Made by a program: the position numbers and the translations under genes
Notes under the pieces: model-generated
What the model saw: the letters and a program-made list of their open reading frames with translations, nothing else
The model's database searches: none
Told to the model about the DNA's origin: nothing
In this document: positions 44,574 through 57,300 of the stretch, in pieces
Layout of the letters: each line of letters opens with the position of its first letter
Numbering within the stretch: position 1 is the first letter of the stretch
DNA from: Spirogloea muscicola
Lineage: Eukaryota > Streptophyta > Zygnematophyceae > Spirogloeales > Spirogloeaceae
Assembly (NCBI GenBank): GCA_009602725.1
Contig: WELB01000029.1
Coordinates: 330,946 to 394,945, forward strand
Reading direction: 5' to 3'
Length of the DNA: 64,000 bases

Positions 44574-47500
44574 TCAGCCATTCTCGGCCAGGTCGTATGA
44601 GTTGGACTTGTGCTTGGGGACGAACGAAAAGTTGGCCGGCGTTGGCCCCAGAAGCATCTCGCTTAGCTTAATCTGCGCAACATACCGGACGACGTTGCCT
44701 GCGAGCGTCAGCGTGCCAGACAACAACCAAACCAGCACAGCAAATGTGAGCGCTAGGCAGCAATCCTAATGTGGTGAAGTCACACCCTCAGCTTCCAGCC
44801 TGGCTAATGACAATTTTGGACCATATCATGGCAGGACCAACTCCGTTGACATCACCTTGACAGGACAGTAGGTGACTTAAGAGCTCTTTCAGTGCCTCCG
44901 TATGCAGAAGGCGGTGCTGTGGCTTACCCAGTCATTGGCCTGATCAGAGGCCATGAGCGTCTCGAGGTCGTTTCTGCCGAAGTAGCTTGGCGGCCGCCAG
45001 TTCATCTTCTGCGGAAGTATGTCCAGCAGCCCGACTGGGATGTATCTGTGCAGGAAGCCCAGCCACTCCAGAAGGTAATGCCGCGTGGTCTCCACACCTG
45101 CCAAAAGGCTTTAAGGTTTAGCCAAGCCACACAGATGAGATTTGCAGGTAAGAGTCAGCAGCCATGGATGTTTCCACAAGCTTGTCTTCCATAGTCAACA
45201 CAGTATTCAAAGTGCGAGGCTCCTGCAAGTCTGGAGCGATGAGGCGTAATCCAGAGGCAAATTAGACTTTCAACCAGAGCGGAGTGACCACAGCACATGA
45301 GTGCCTCAGATTGTGAAAGGACGAGCAGCAGCCATTCCGACCATGCGTCCTGGACTCGGCACGCCCCGTGCTCTGACAAATAGTACAGTGGCGAACCTTT
45401 GGTGTCAGAACCCCAGTGCTCGAGCCCAAAACGAGCATAGTCCTGCAGGATCGCGAATCGCTCTCCCGAGCTGATGTCCCAGTGGCGCTGCTCCTTGATT
45501 TCAGTCAAGAGCCACGGCTGTGCAAGCGAGACAAAAAGTGGTGTCAGCTGGCAGCAAAAGACACAAACTTGAAATATCGACAGCTGCAATGTGGTAATCA
45601 TGAAGTCACTCTATGCAAATACAGCTAGATATGGAACTCACTCATACTCTTACTTTGCAGGAACTGTAAAAAAGTGATCAACTGCTATAAGATACACACA
45701 AATCTTATTGTAAGTGCAAGTTTTTCATTGAAGGATTGGAAAGACCTTGATGAGCACTCCGCGTGCCAGCATGCAGGTGTCCACTCCAGGGCCCCCAGCG
45801 GCCATGCGCTCATTCCAATCGGTGAAAGAGAAGACGTCACCATTTCCAATCACCTAAGACAAGGGGTGGCTTTACTTTAGCTTCTGGCAGCAGCCATTGA
45901 AAAGTCACCAACACCCATTGTAGAATTTCTCTAACGAGTGCTTATTTCCCAAAATGCCGCTCCACTCCACTCCAGAAAAGGTGTCACAAATATTCAGCTG
46001 ATGGCAGCTCACCAAAATTTCAGCATACAAGAAGGTGGCCTTGAAGTGATTACCTGCAAGGATGACGGTGCACACTCCCGGCACTTCCGGATGTAGTCCC
46101 AGTCCGCCGTCCGGCTGTACCGTTGCTGTCGTGTCCGGCCGTGGACGACGACCGCCGAGGCCCCCCAGTCAGGGAAGTTCGGGATGAGGTTGTGAGCGCA
46201 GTTCTTGCCCTCATAGTACGCCATGCGCACCTGTAGTGGTATACATGACAGGAGGTGTTAGAGCGATTGACGGGAAAATTGGTCAACATCCCCAATGCTC
46301 TATTACAGACCTTGACATCTAGTAGGTAGCTAGTGTGTTTCGGATGTAGCCTCTCAGAAGCCAAAAGCTACATGCTTCACCTTGCAGTGGTTCGTGAACA
46401 AGGCCTGTAGTATTACAATATTTGCGCTTCTGGAACTCAATTGAGCAGCGAAGTGCTGCTGACTATTGTGAAAGAATAAGCAAGGCTGATTCCTAAATTG
46501 GAACCTATCAAGTGATTGACCTTGACAGTGAGGCTGCTGTCGATGGCGGCAGACGTGGCACGCAGGCACTGCTCCAACCTCATCGGCTTTGTCAATAGGC
46601 AGGACCCAGCACCCTACCAACCACAAGGGAGAGTTGGGTCAATAAGGGCCAACAAGTAAACCTTCTGTCACAACCCAGACCCTGAGAACTAATCATCTCG
46701 ACCGCTGACCTACTTGCGACCATGCAAGTGGGTTGCCCATGCGGCAGTTGCTTCAAGAGCCAGTCATGGGTCTTCAGTGAAATCATAAATGCAAGTTTCA
46801 AGCCCTCCCTCTTGAGCTAAGTATTTGCAGCCAAACGAAGCCGCAAGGTGCGGATCGCACACAAGCAGGGTTGAAGATAGTTTGCATCAGGTTACTTTGC
46901 AGCGTCCAGCCCGATCTTCATCAGCAGAGTATGGCAATAATAGCAGAAGACCCTGAGCCCTGAGTCCTACCCCTAAGCTCTGCGGCCTTTGAGCTGGGTG
47001 GCTGAGCTGACATGGTTTCAGTGAGAGCCCAAGAGCATGAGTCCTTTGAAATGGCCAACATTTTGGAGACATAGGCTCCTTGAATGCGCGTTAATTTACG
47101 GGTTCGCATTGTAATGGGTGCATTGCACAGTACGTAGCATCTGAGGGCCTCACCTTGTTCACCACGAGATCAATGGGGCAGCCCATGTTGATGTCAAGGA
47201 AGTCAATCTGAGCCGCCGCCGCGAACTCACGAGCTGCAGCGTCAATAGGCGGTCTGATGCAACAACAGGGCCGACGAGGCAAGAAGACACCATGAGGACC
47301 TCCCTCCTCAGCCAAGAGCAGCAGAAGGAAGAGGCGCACTCAGCGTCTGAGGTCTGAGCCTAGACGCTGCACAAACTTGATCCCAAGTCCGTCAAGGGAC
47401 GCCCACCTGGCACTCGCGCTCGACGATCTCGGCGGTGCGTGCAAGTGTGTCGGGGTGCGCGCCACAGATCTGCACGCCAAAGACGTCCTCACTTGCATGC

Positions 47501-50466
47501 CGCCGCAGTAGCGCCCACTCCGACGCCTGGCCCTGTATCCAAATCCCAGCATGAGGTCTGGCAAATGCCGCAATGGCGAACCTTATATTACAAGCGGGGC
47601 AAGGTCAATACAGGCATTTGTTACTGCAGAACAGACATAGACAATTAATACTAACCCCAGGTAAATTTCAGGTCCCAAGTTGATGGCAATCAGGAGGACA
47701 AAGTGGGCACAGAGGCACTCGCCTGGAGCAGATTGGTGCACATGGCCATCTCGCCGCACGTGATGTCGGCGCCCAGCGTCTTGGCGACGCGGCGGAAGGG
47801 CAGGTTCCCGACCGTCGTCAGCGGCGCAAGATACAGCTTGCCGCGGAAGTCGACCACCTGCCGCTCCCGCGGAGGGGCCCGAGCTGGCTCTGGAGCCCCA
47901 GTATTGACGTCCCCATGTGGAAATGCTACTGTGGCCTCGCTGACGGACCCATTCACACCACTGCCAGTGGAAGCGCCATCTTGCTCCTCAAGGGCGTGGG
48001 AGCCGCCATCCTCCACCATCCGTGGCCGCTTGACGCCATCGGCCTCCAGCGCGTCCTCATTCCCACTGTGGAGAGCCATGCCTTCCTCCAATGAAGCCGG
48101 CTCGCATTCACCGACAATCTCCTGGACCTTCCGCTTGAGGCCCTCGCTGGCATCTTGAAGGCCGTCATCGCCCTCCTTGCCAGATGTATCGTCCAGCACC
48201 GCGTCCTCGCCAGGCAGTCCTTTCGGCGGGCGCACCTTGCCCTTGCTCTGGAAGCACAGGCCATTGAGTATGAGCAGCACTGTCAGGCACTTGTGGGTCC
48301 TGTTATGTTTCTGAACCCGCTAATTAATGGAAAACCATCAAGAGCTAGTCAGTCCTCACCTCTCAACCCATCTGCCGAGCCTTCAGCACTCCTCTCACAC
48401 TCCCTAGCCACTTGCTAGCCGTAAGCAAGGCACACTACTCCTTCCAAAGCACAGATTGTACACCTATTTGATTGACTTTACTATCTAATTCATCAACCCT
48501 CGGGTCAAAGAAGTTTGGCTTACTCAGGTAGTCTAATCTATTTCCTACATCTACTAACAATCTGCACATCAGCATAGCTAACAGACTGGCAGGTAGAAAA
48601 GTTGTATGCGGTTGCAAGTTAGGCACCATGGGCTTAAGGTTCATACTTGCTGTCCTTACCAGGAGGCCATGTGCGCGAAGGTATGCATCGGCGCGTGGGA
48701 ACGCGACGCGGTTCTTCCACAGGAGTTTCTGCAGCTCCTTGCTCAGGCCGTTCGCCTCTCCCTCGGGGCCTTTCTTCTGCGCGGCCCCTTGCTCAGGGGC
48801 GACGCCCGCTGCTTCCACGCCGTTTGTGGGAGCGGCGTGCCGCCCTGCGAAGCGGCAGGCCAGCCCGAAAGGGCACGGGTAGAGCTTGCCGGCAAAGGGG
48901 CAGTCGCCGTCCAGGTCGGCAGGTTTCTGCAGTCAACCACAAATATGATGCTCAGAGAGTCAGTCCCGATGAGAGTTAACGGACTCTATTGTGACATTGA
49001 TACCATGTGTTGGAAATAGTGCTGGGTGCTTATAAACAAATGTTACTGAAAAGCCCATGCCAACACCCATTCCCCGTTCACTCTCTGTCTCGCTCGTGAA
49101 GGTGTCAGGGAGGTATCCAGTCCTGCAGAGGCATGCTGACCACTTGCTGGCCGCGGACTCGCTGAGGAGCAGATGTGCAAGACTTGAGCTGCGACTGTCC
49201 CGCTCTCAGACAACCACCCGCCATCATCCAGGTTCACCAATTACTCTAAGACGGGACCCAACGCTTGCGACTACATGCAAAAGGAAGTGAAGGCGAGAGC
49301 ATTTTGGGCTAGGAAGGAAGGGCAGAACTGAGGTGGCAGCCCAGGGCTTTGACTTCATGGAGGTCTGAAGCCTCAAGTCTTGACGACCCAGCAATCGACG
49401 AGTAATAGATTGGGACTTCCAAGAATCCTGAGTGTACGTTAAAAGTGGGTTCAGAACAGAAGCAAGAGGGCAGTACCGGCTACCTGGGCAAGGAAGCCCG
49501 CCAGGTCATGGTTGAAGCGGCAGGCGGCACCATAGGGGCAGGCATCGGTGCGGCCGGCCCGAGCCACTGCTGCACAGACGTGCTCTGCTGACACCTTTGC
49601 CTGCATGACGAGGCGGGACGGGGCGGGGCGATCAAATTGGTGCTCAATTGTTGCAGAAGCATAGGGCAGGGCAAATGGAAGGGGCCGCACCTGGTCAATC
49701 AAGATCTCCTACACGGTCAATGGAACTGTAAGCCAACAACAATTTGATCTCATTCTGAGAAATAGCAGCTATAGCGCCTAGTGACACAAAAGCAAGGCTG
49801 CAGAAGACGAAGATGGGCTGCTGATCATCAGAAACTATCAACGGCTTTTATTCCCGTTTCCATAGGTTCATGAACGGGTGGGTATATTTCCAGGAGCTAT
49901 TGGGGATGGTCCAGTTATTAGTATCAAGAAGTGTTCTAGAAATGATATGCAACTCTCATGTGTGCTAGTCTGGTGTCGAGATATACATAAGCAGTGTTAG
50001 AGGTTTAGACATGCATTGGTCTGAGATCCGGTGAAATACCTGCTGCCTTTCCCGCTTCTGCTGCCGCCGGGACTTCTTGCCCGCCGGCATGCCCGCCGCC
50101 GTCGGTGGCGCCGGCACCGCAGGCGCCGCCACTTGAACCCTACTCTCCAGATTCCCAGTCTCAGCACTCAAGGCTGAAGTTCCTTCCGTCTGCTCTGGGG
50201 GCTTTCCGCCCTCCTTGGCCGACGAGCCCCGTGGCCGCAGGTACTCCCGCTTCACCGGCGCCCGGTTTTTGGCAACCAGCTCCAATGGTGTGAGGAGGGT
50301 GGTGTCTGCCAGGCCGCTGCGGGCAGGTGGAGCTTCTGTGCTTCCTGCGGTTGGGATGGAGCAGCTGGCTGGCCGTCAGCTGCCCAAGGGACTCGGGCGG
50401 GGGATAATGCAGGCGAGGCATGAAGGAAGGCCGGCTCATGAAGAGAGGGAGGCAGCGGTGACTGAG

Positions 50467-50503
<37 letters not shown>

Positions 50504-51074
50504 GGGGGGGTGACTCTTCTGCCACATTCGTCGCAGGCCTGCTCATCTGGTAGTGAGGCCATGCAGGGCAGGCTGCTGCTNNNNNNNNNNNNNNNNNNNN
50601 NNNNNNNNNNNNNNNNNNNNNNNNNNNNNNNNNNNNNNNNNNNNNNNNNNNNNNNNNNNNNNNNNNNNNNNNNNNNNNNNNNNNNNNNNNNNNNNNNNNN
50701 NNNNNNNNNNNNNNNNNNNNNNNNNNNNNNNNNNNNNNNNNNNNNNNNNNNNNNNNNNNNNNNNNNNNNNNNNNNNNNNNNNNNNNNNNNNNNNNNNNNN
50801 NNNNNNNNNNNNNNNNNNNNNNNNNNNNNNNNNNNNNNNNNNNNNNNNNNNNNNNNNNNNNTGAGAGGGAGGGAGGGAGGGAGGGAGGGAGGGAGGGAGG
50901 GAGGGAGGGAGGCAGGGGGAGAAGGAAGGTGAGAGAAGCAAAACAGGCGAGACGGGAAGGAGCGGGAGCGTGTGGAGGAGGGTGCGACGAGGGGAGTCCT
51001 GACTGACCCGTCTGCGCCGCCACGCTGCCGGCCAATGCAGCGGCCGCCACGCCGAGCTCCTCCTCCTCCGGCAT
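44574..51074 (-). CDS. DUS3: tRNA-dihydrouridine(47) synthase, Dus3 type with CCCH zinc fingers
   Basis: Minus-strand exons: 51008-51074, 50040-50316, 49484-49600, 48660-48926, 47723-48247, 47407-47532, 47154-47225, 46521-46613, 46054-46230, 45746-45853, 45397-45517, 44928-45097 and 44574-44672. All phases agree from exon 2 on. A basic N-terminus ([13 protein letters not shown]) precedes two CCCH fingers ([29 protein letters not shown]), then the FMN-dependent barrel: [67 protein letters not shown] (catalytic Cys), [24 protein letters not shown] and [14 protein letters not shown]. The end is KLSEMLLG...[10 protein letters not shown]. It reduces uridine 47 of tRNAs with NADPH. Exon 1 ([18 protein letters not shown]) does not match the next exon's phase, so a small exon may hide in the 50581-50861 gap. 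The intron after 47723 starts with GCGAGT. Confidence 0.93.
50470..50911. repeat. G33 tract, assembly gap and GGGA repeat in DUS3 intron 1
   Basis: 33 consecutive G (50470-50502), a 281-N gap (50581-50861) and a (GGGA)n tract (about 50866-50911). All lie in the first intron. Such G-rich DNA could form quadruplexes and explains the failed assembly. Confidence 0.9.
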
Positions 51075-52070
51075 CGCCCCCACCGCCGCCGCCGCCGCCG
51101 CCGTCGCCGCCGCCATCGCCGCCGATGGCGCCGCCGCCGGGGTTGCTTGACGGGTTAGGGTTTCGCACTTTGGGCTCTGCCTCTGCGGGATTCTGCGGGG
51201 TTCGGGGTTCTAGCAGAGGTAGTCGGGACGGTGTCGGAACGGAACGGGACGCTCCAGTTTAGCGGCCGCCGTCTTGCGCTCCGCCGCCGCCGCCGCCGCC
51301 GCCGCCGCTTGCGCTGGCACGGCGGAGCGCGGCGGCGCTTGCGCGGGCCTCAACCCTAAATCTCAAACCTAAGCCCTAAATCCTGCCCGGATCTCACCCG
51401 CGGCGGCGCAGCCGACGCGCCGCGTACCTTGGCGTGCGGAGCTGCCGCCGGCGGCGGCAGTTGGGCGGAGCTCGGCGCCTTGTGATGCGCTGGCAGGAGC
51501 AGCGGGCGAATACTCAGCTCGAGGAGGACGAGCAGCTCCGAGCGTTTGTGCAGCTTTCTCACTTATGATGTGTGAAGGGTTTAGGCTCTACTGGTCAGGC
51601 TGTACTTAAATGGGGGACATGCCACCACCATAGTCAGCCCCCGACTCGACTCAGCGCCGGGCTTGCTTTGGTGATGAGGATGAGTGCCTGTGTCTTAGGC
51701 TCCTGCGGCGCACAAAGGGCGTCTGCATGTTCTTAGTCTTCGTTGTACATCGTCTCACCACGGACGACACCCACCCTCTTTGCAGGCCCAGGCTAATGGC
51801 TTCCGTGGTGGTGGTTTGGCGCCTCAGTATAGCTTGTCAGATATGCATGTGCTCACTCGGGTTTATTAGTGTCCCCCTTAGCCAGCTCATTACCCAGTTA
51901 ACAGGTCATTTGTAAGGCTAGAATTGGCCTCCCTTTCAATTTCATGCGCAGTGCGCGCCTTCTCTCTTTGCAGACAGCCCCAGAACTCCCAGGCGTGTGG
52001 GCGCGGGATGTGCGAGAGCGTGTCCTGGGGCCGAGGCGCGCCTTTGTCGGGGGCTGCCCTTTGGCGGCTT
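51075..52070. other. DUS3 upstream region with telomere-like motifs and GCC runs
   Basis: GGGTTAGGGTTTCGCAC at about 51153 (85 bp upstream of the DUS3 start), a (GCC)n tract 51277-51309, and CAACCCTAAATCTCAAACCTAAGCCCTAAATCC-like DNA at 51350-51382 in shorter units. 51900-51970 holds a LINE-like UTR fragment (AATTGGCCTCCCTTTCAATT, GCGCGCCTTCTCTC). No certain gene. Confidence 0.5.
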
Positions 52071-52149
52071 CTCACATAACGCAGGAACAAATTTTGCTCT
52101 TATTACATCCACTTATCTGTTGGAAAGTCAAGCAATATTCACCTGCGCA

Positions 52150-52371
52150 CTTGTCTAAAATGGTGTCCCTCCACGTTTTCCATGCAATATTGCGCACCCT
52201 CTTGGCTCCAGAGCTCACCACGTATGTGATGTCCTTATTCGGCCGCCTGGGAATGACATACGAGCTAACTCTGAAGCGGTGCAAGTTTTGATAGTGGGTG
52301 GCCTCTGTCACTGTTGGCTGGAAGTAGTAGTTGGAGGTCGCCGGGTCGATAGTTGCAGTAAGTGCTGGCAT
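52150..52371 (-). CDS. Possible exon of an unidentified gene
   Basis: The minus strand reads IDPATSNYYFQPTVTEATHY, QNLHRFRVSSYVIPRRPNKD and ITYVVSSGAKRVRNIAWKTW with gene-like codon use. A second coding-like piece lies upstream near 52430-52560 (DDKGGAFRYIVKDSSN). I find no consistent splice pattern and recognise no family. 52600-53000 shows nothing further. Confidence 0.25.
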
Positions 52372-53004
52372 GCATCAATAGCCGCTATAAGTGGTGTGTG
52401 CTTGGCACCTCCGCATGCAGGTTGTGGGTTCTCCTCTTGTGCTTGCAGAGTAGCTTCATTTCAGCTCCAGGCCATGCATTTAGTGTGTGCATGTTGCTAC
52501 TATCCTTCACAATGTATCTGAATGCACCACCTTTGTCATCCTTGCATTTTGTCTCGATACCGCAAGATAAGGGCCTCACAAATTGCTTTCCTTAACGTTA
52601 AGGTATCACTTAAAGTGGTCAGCATGTGTATATCATCGTGCTTTGAGTTTCTGGCTTGGGAGCCAAGCACACGGGGTGCTTGGCCATCCAAGGCAGCAAT
52701 GGAAGACATGCCAGCGACTGTGAGACACTATTGTAAACGACGCGTCGTTCTCAAGCGGCCTTGCAAGAGGCTCGGCCTGTGGCTGCAAGCTTGACCATGG
52801 ACATAACTGATCCCCTAATTAGGCCGCGCGAACAGCCCAACACAAAAACGCGAAAACGCGTCAATCAGGCTATGGAAGAGAGCGGTGAGCATGGGTTGGA
52901 CCGCCGCTGGTCGGACCCCACGAAGTGGCAGTCCAGGCAAGTGGGAGGAGTACATCCGAATGAACCCAAATGAAGTTTAACGAAATCAAGCGCGGCCAGA
53001 TCAA

Positions 53005-53080
53005 CAGTTGGCTGGGAGAGGCCAGCCCAAAGGAATGGACAAGGTCTGAGGAGCCGGAGCCGGAGCCGGAGCCGGAAACG
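53005..53080 (-). repeat. LINE-like UTR module followed by a GAGCCG minisatellite
   Basis: GGGAGAGGCCAGCCCAAAGG then ATGGACAAGGTCTGAGGAGC matches the module of 2960-4335. About four GAGCCG units follow (53050-53074), then GCGGCTGCTGATGTTGAAG as in the UTR copies. Another module copy is at 53815-53868. 53100-53760 is GC-rich with open frames of biased composition and no recognised domain. Confidence 0.55.
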
Positions 53081-54302
53081 AAAGCGGCTGCTGATGTTGA
53101 AGTTGATGTTGGAGATCCACGAGACCGCCACGTCGGCCCGTCTCCTCGCACCATCCCCGCAGAGTCAGCTCGACTCCGCACGCGTTGACCCGCTACTCGC
53201 TCCCGCCAACGGGTCTAGGAATCCCGGACTTGGACCCAATGCTGACCACTGTGCCCGTTCTTCTGCCGTATCTCCAGCGTGGCAGCTCGGCGAAGTAATT
53301 TCGCCGCCGCCGCCGGGGGGCCCGCGCATCCACACGTGTGATGGATTGGGGGCTGATGCCCCCGAAGCCGCCGGCGGCTTCGCCGTCGTGAGCCGTGCGA
53401 TGCGCAGCGGGAATGATAGCGGCCGTCGGATGAGGACGCGGAGTCTTGCGGGCCCGGCGAGCTTGTGGGCTAGCGCTCGTGCCTGGCCGCCTGCCGACCA
53501 GGACCGGTTCAGAGTGACCGGCTCCGGTCCGCTGTGGGCCCTTCCGAGCGGGGCCCTGCACGGGGACCGGCCCGGTCGCGACCGGGGAGGCGGCCCTTGC
53601 CGCGCCGGGCGCCGGCCGCCACGCGCCACGTGGCATGTCGCGACAGTAGCGGCCGCAGATTGCCGGGATCCCCGCCGGCAAGGACGCGCCCCGGGGATAT
53701 CTAAGCGAAGAGAGATTAGGGGCAAGGGTGAAAGCTGTTAGGGCTAATTGATGCGCGATTCGTCGCAGGCGGGTTCCTCAAATCTCACCCCCAAACCGGC
53801 CAGCTGGTGGTTGTGAGGGGCCAGCCCAGAGATATTCCAGATTGAGCAAGATTTAAGGGGCCAGAGGAAAAACGCTAACGCCAGCCGGGATTAGGCGCTA
53901 AAGAGCTCTTAAAGGAGCTCTCTCAGGGCCTAACGGGGCAGCCAAACCGTCCCCGCCCAGCGCCGCCCGGCCAGCCTGGTGGGGCCCCTGCACCGCCCCC
54001 GCCCCGCGGCCCCGCCGCCGGGCCAGCCCTCCGCAACCCCAGCCTGGGCCCCCCACGGCGCGGGTCAAGCTTCGCAGCAGGTGATGAGCGAGCAGTCTGC
54101 CACTGTGCTTGTCATCGTACTCGCCACTCAGGCCCTCCATTCCATGGCGGCCGCCTGCAGCAGCAGCTCCTCCCCGCAGCTCGCCGCCGCGCCGCCACCC
54201 AGGCCGCGGCGAGGCGCCGTCATGGCGCCCGGCCTCCGCTGAAGCCCGGCCGCGTTCGGCGTCCAGGCTCGAGCTCGAGCTCGACGCCCGCCACCCCCCG
54301 GG

Positions 54303-57300
54303 ATGGCGCCCGCGGCGGCGGCCATGACGGGCCCGAAGGCGCTGCTCTGGGCCGCCGTGCTGCTGAGCTGCTGTGCCGCCGGCGCACTCGCCGCCTGCGG
54401 CGCACCAGGTGGGCGCCCACATCCTGCCGGGCTGTTCGTCCTGAGGTCCCCTTCTGCACTGTGAAGCATGGCCCTGGCCAGGTCCCACTGACAGTGCCCT
54501 GCCGCCGTGGCCGCAGCGGGCAGCCTCGTGGGGCAGGAGAACTGCCTTCCCGGCGCCGGCGCGAGCTGGCGGCACAGCGTCGACCTCAACATCGTCGGCT
54601 TCTCTGACGACATCAGCTACGAGCCCGGCAGCGCTGTCAGCTTCAAGGTGGCTCCTGGGCCCCCCCTCCCTCGTGGAAACTCTCTGTCTGCCTCGTCCTT
54701 CCCTTTCCCTTCCCTTCTCGAGCTTCTGTGCAAAACCCATGTTAGCCCCACTGCGAGCTGGTCAGCTCACAGTATCTCCTCTTGCAGCCTCCTTGCCATT
54801 GACGACGCTGTTTGCAATGCAAGCCCGAAGGTCGTCAACTTCGGGCAGCATGCGTGCCCTTTGCTGCTTGTGCTCACTGGCTGTCACCACTGTTGGGGCT
54901 GTGCCTGCTGCCTTCCGGCACTTGTGCAGATCAAGGTGGCCACTGGCAAGACTTTTGCGTCTCTCAGCGTGCTGCGGCTCGGTTGGTACAACGGCGACGG
55001 AGCGCGCGTGGTGACTACGGCACCTGTGACGGCCACCGGCACCGCCACGCAGCCGGCGTGCGCTTACAACTCAACCACGGGCCTGGAGGACTGCGGCAAC
55101 TGGGCCACGACTGCAACGTGGACAATTCCAGCCAACGCTGTCTCTGGTTCGTCATCTTTACATACTCTCCCCTCCCTCCAAAGGCTTCCCTCTTAGCTCT
55201 GGGCTTGTTGCACAGGCCTCCACAGTCCCGCATCCGAGCTTCATTTCTAACACCATCATGTGCTGGTAGTTTTGTTCGTGACACTGGAGCACGAGGCAAC
55301 AAACTATACTTAGTGGAAAGTGGCTACAGTTCTTACTCTTGGTCTCTACGCTTGCCGTTGTGGTCCTCACCAACTCGTTAAATCGCCACTTCCTCACTCC
55401 TCAGGTGTTTACTCACGTCCTCGTCATCTTTGCAGGTCTGTATTTGGCACAGCTGCAAACAACAGGCAACCTGTACAACTATGTTCCCTTCATCGTTCGA
55501 CAGCGTGCATCAGACACTGCTCCATCGGCCATCCTCTTCCAGACTTCTGACACAACCTGGCAGGTCCAGCTTCCTTAGCCGTCACCTATGCAAGATTTTT
55601 CCACGTTTCCCCTTCTCAACTCATGGTAGTGGCTGCTACCACAGAGAGGCCATTGCCATTAGCGGGGCTCCGGCAGAGGGTGCATGGGTGATGAGCAGAA
55701 AGGTTGTATTCTCGTCCACGCCTTCATGTTTGCATAGCTGTCCTATTTGAGGAAGTATGGTCACCACCTGCATCCCTGGTCTGTAAGTAGCACCTGAAGA
55801 CTGTCAAGACCGTGGTGCAACTTGGCTGCGTCTGTTGAGCTGCCTCCTGTGCGTTTGCAGGCGTACAACTTTTACGGGGACATGGGCAACAGCTTGTATC
55901 GTGGCAAGGGCCCTGGCAATGGGGCCTCGTCCGGCAGAGCATACAAGGTTTGGCCATGACAATAAAACTTTGCCTTCATGGTCTCAAGTCCTTTTTGCAT
56001 AGACAAGCCCAGGGCCTGTGAGCAAGCAGAGTCTGCTCGGTGACACTCACATCGAAATTTAACCCTGAATTGTCTTGCCATACTTATGTGCAGGTCAGCT
56101 ATAACCGGCCGTTCATCACACAGACCGGGGACTCAGTGAGCAACTCTGTCACAGGGCCGCAGGACTTCCTCTTCAATGCTGAGTACCCCATGATCCGGTG
56201 GCTTGAGCGCAATGGGTACGACGTTTCCTACTTCTCTGGCGTCGACAGTGATCGCTATGGCTCGCAGATCCAGGTATTTCCATTCTTGCTGGATAAGCAT
56301 GTAGGCAGCTATGAGCGAGCTGCTTCAAGGTCAAGGGGCCAGCATTGCACAAAATTCAAGTACTTGTAGATATGCTACATGATGCACAAGTCATGTAGCA
56401 CTACACCGATGGTGGCACTTTGACTTCACTCTAGATTGCATTTTTACTGGAATACATCCTTTCATGTGACTTTCGGTGCACGTTGATGCAGCTTCACAAG
56501 GTATTCATATCGGTCGGCCATGATGAGTATTGGTCTGGCGGCCAGCGGCGAGCTGTTGAGGCAGCCAGGAACACGGGCGTTCACCTGGCATTTTTCTCGT
56601 GAGAGTTCCTCCGCTGCAGGCCATCAACTGGCATGCATAAGAAAAGTGACTACAAAATCTGACTTTCACCACGTCAACGTGCCTTCAACAGGGGCAATAC
56701 TGTCTTCTGGAAGACGAGGTGGGAGGCTGACCTGAACAACAAGGCCTACCGCACGCTCGTCTGCTACAAGGAGACGCATGAAAACGCAAAGATTGATCCC
56801 CTTCCAACCGTCTGGACAGGTTGCCTCTGCTCCTGACGTAGCAGATAGCTCTGGTTTTCTCATGCTTGCATGCAACACGTCCAAGTGCAAGCATGTCTGA
56901 GCAAGCCCCTACTCCGCCACTGCTCATTTGCATTGCTGTGTAGCACTCTGCTTATGTCATTACTGTATAGTGCATGTTGCTGCTGTGTCAAAGTGCACGC
57001 CTCTGCAAAACGTACATGGTTCCTGTACCAGCCAGGCGACTTGAAACAGCCAGGTTTGCCGTAGAGCGATTATGGACTACAGCGAGGACTGACAGCCTCT
57101 TTCTCTATCAGGGACCTGGAGAGACAATCGTCCTTTTGTGCCCTCTGGTCCTGATGGAGGTAACCAGCCAGAAAATACTCTCACAGGACTCATTTTCCTT
57201 GTGACTGGTGGTACCGTGGATTTGCAGGTGAGAGGGCTGTATAGGCTAGTGTACAATAGAATGCTTATTGATAGAGAAGCCTGCTCTATCGTGCTTAGGC

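Noticed and set aside
50161-51168. 335-codon minus-strand frame and other frames across 50581-50861
   Set aside because: Produced by the gap and low-complexity GGGA/CCTC repeats. Only the DUS3 exon inside is supported.
53165-53741. Overlapping long frames on both strands
   Set aside because: GC-rich DNA leaves all frames open. Biased composition, no recognisable domain.
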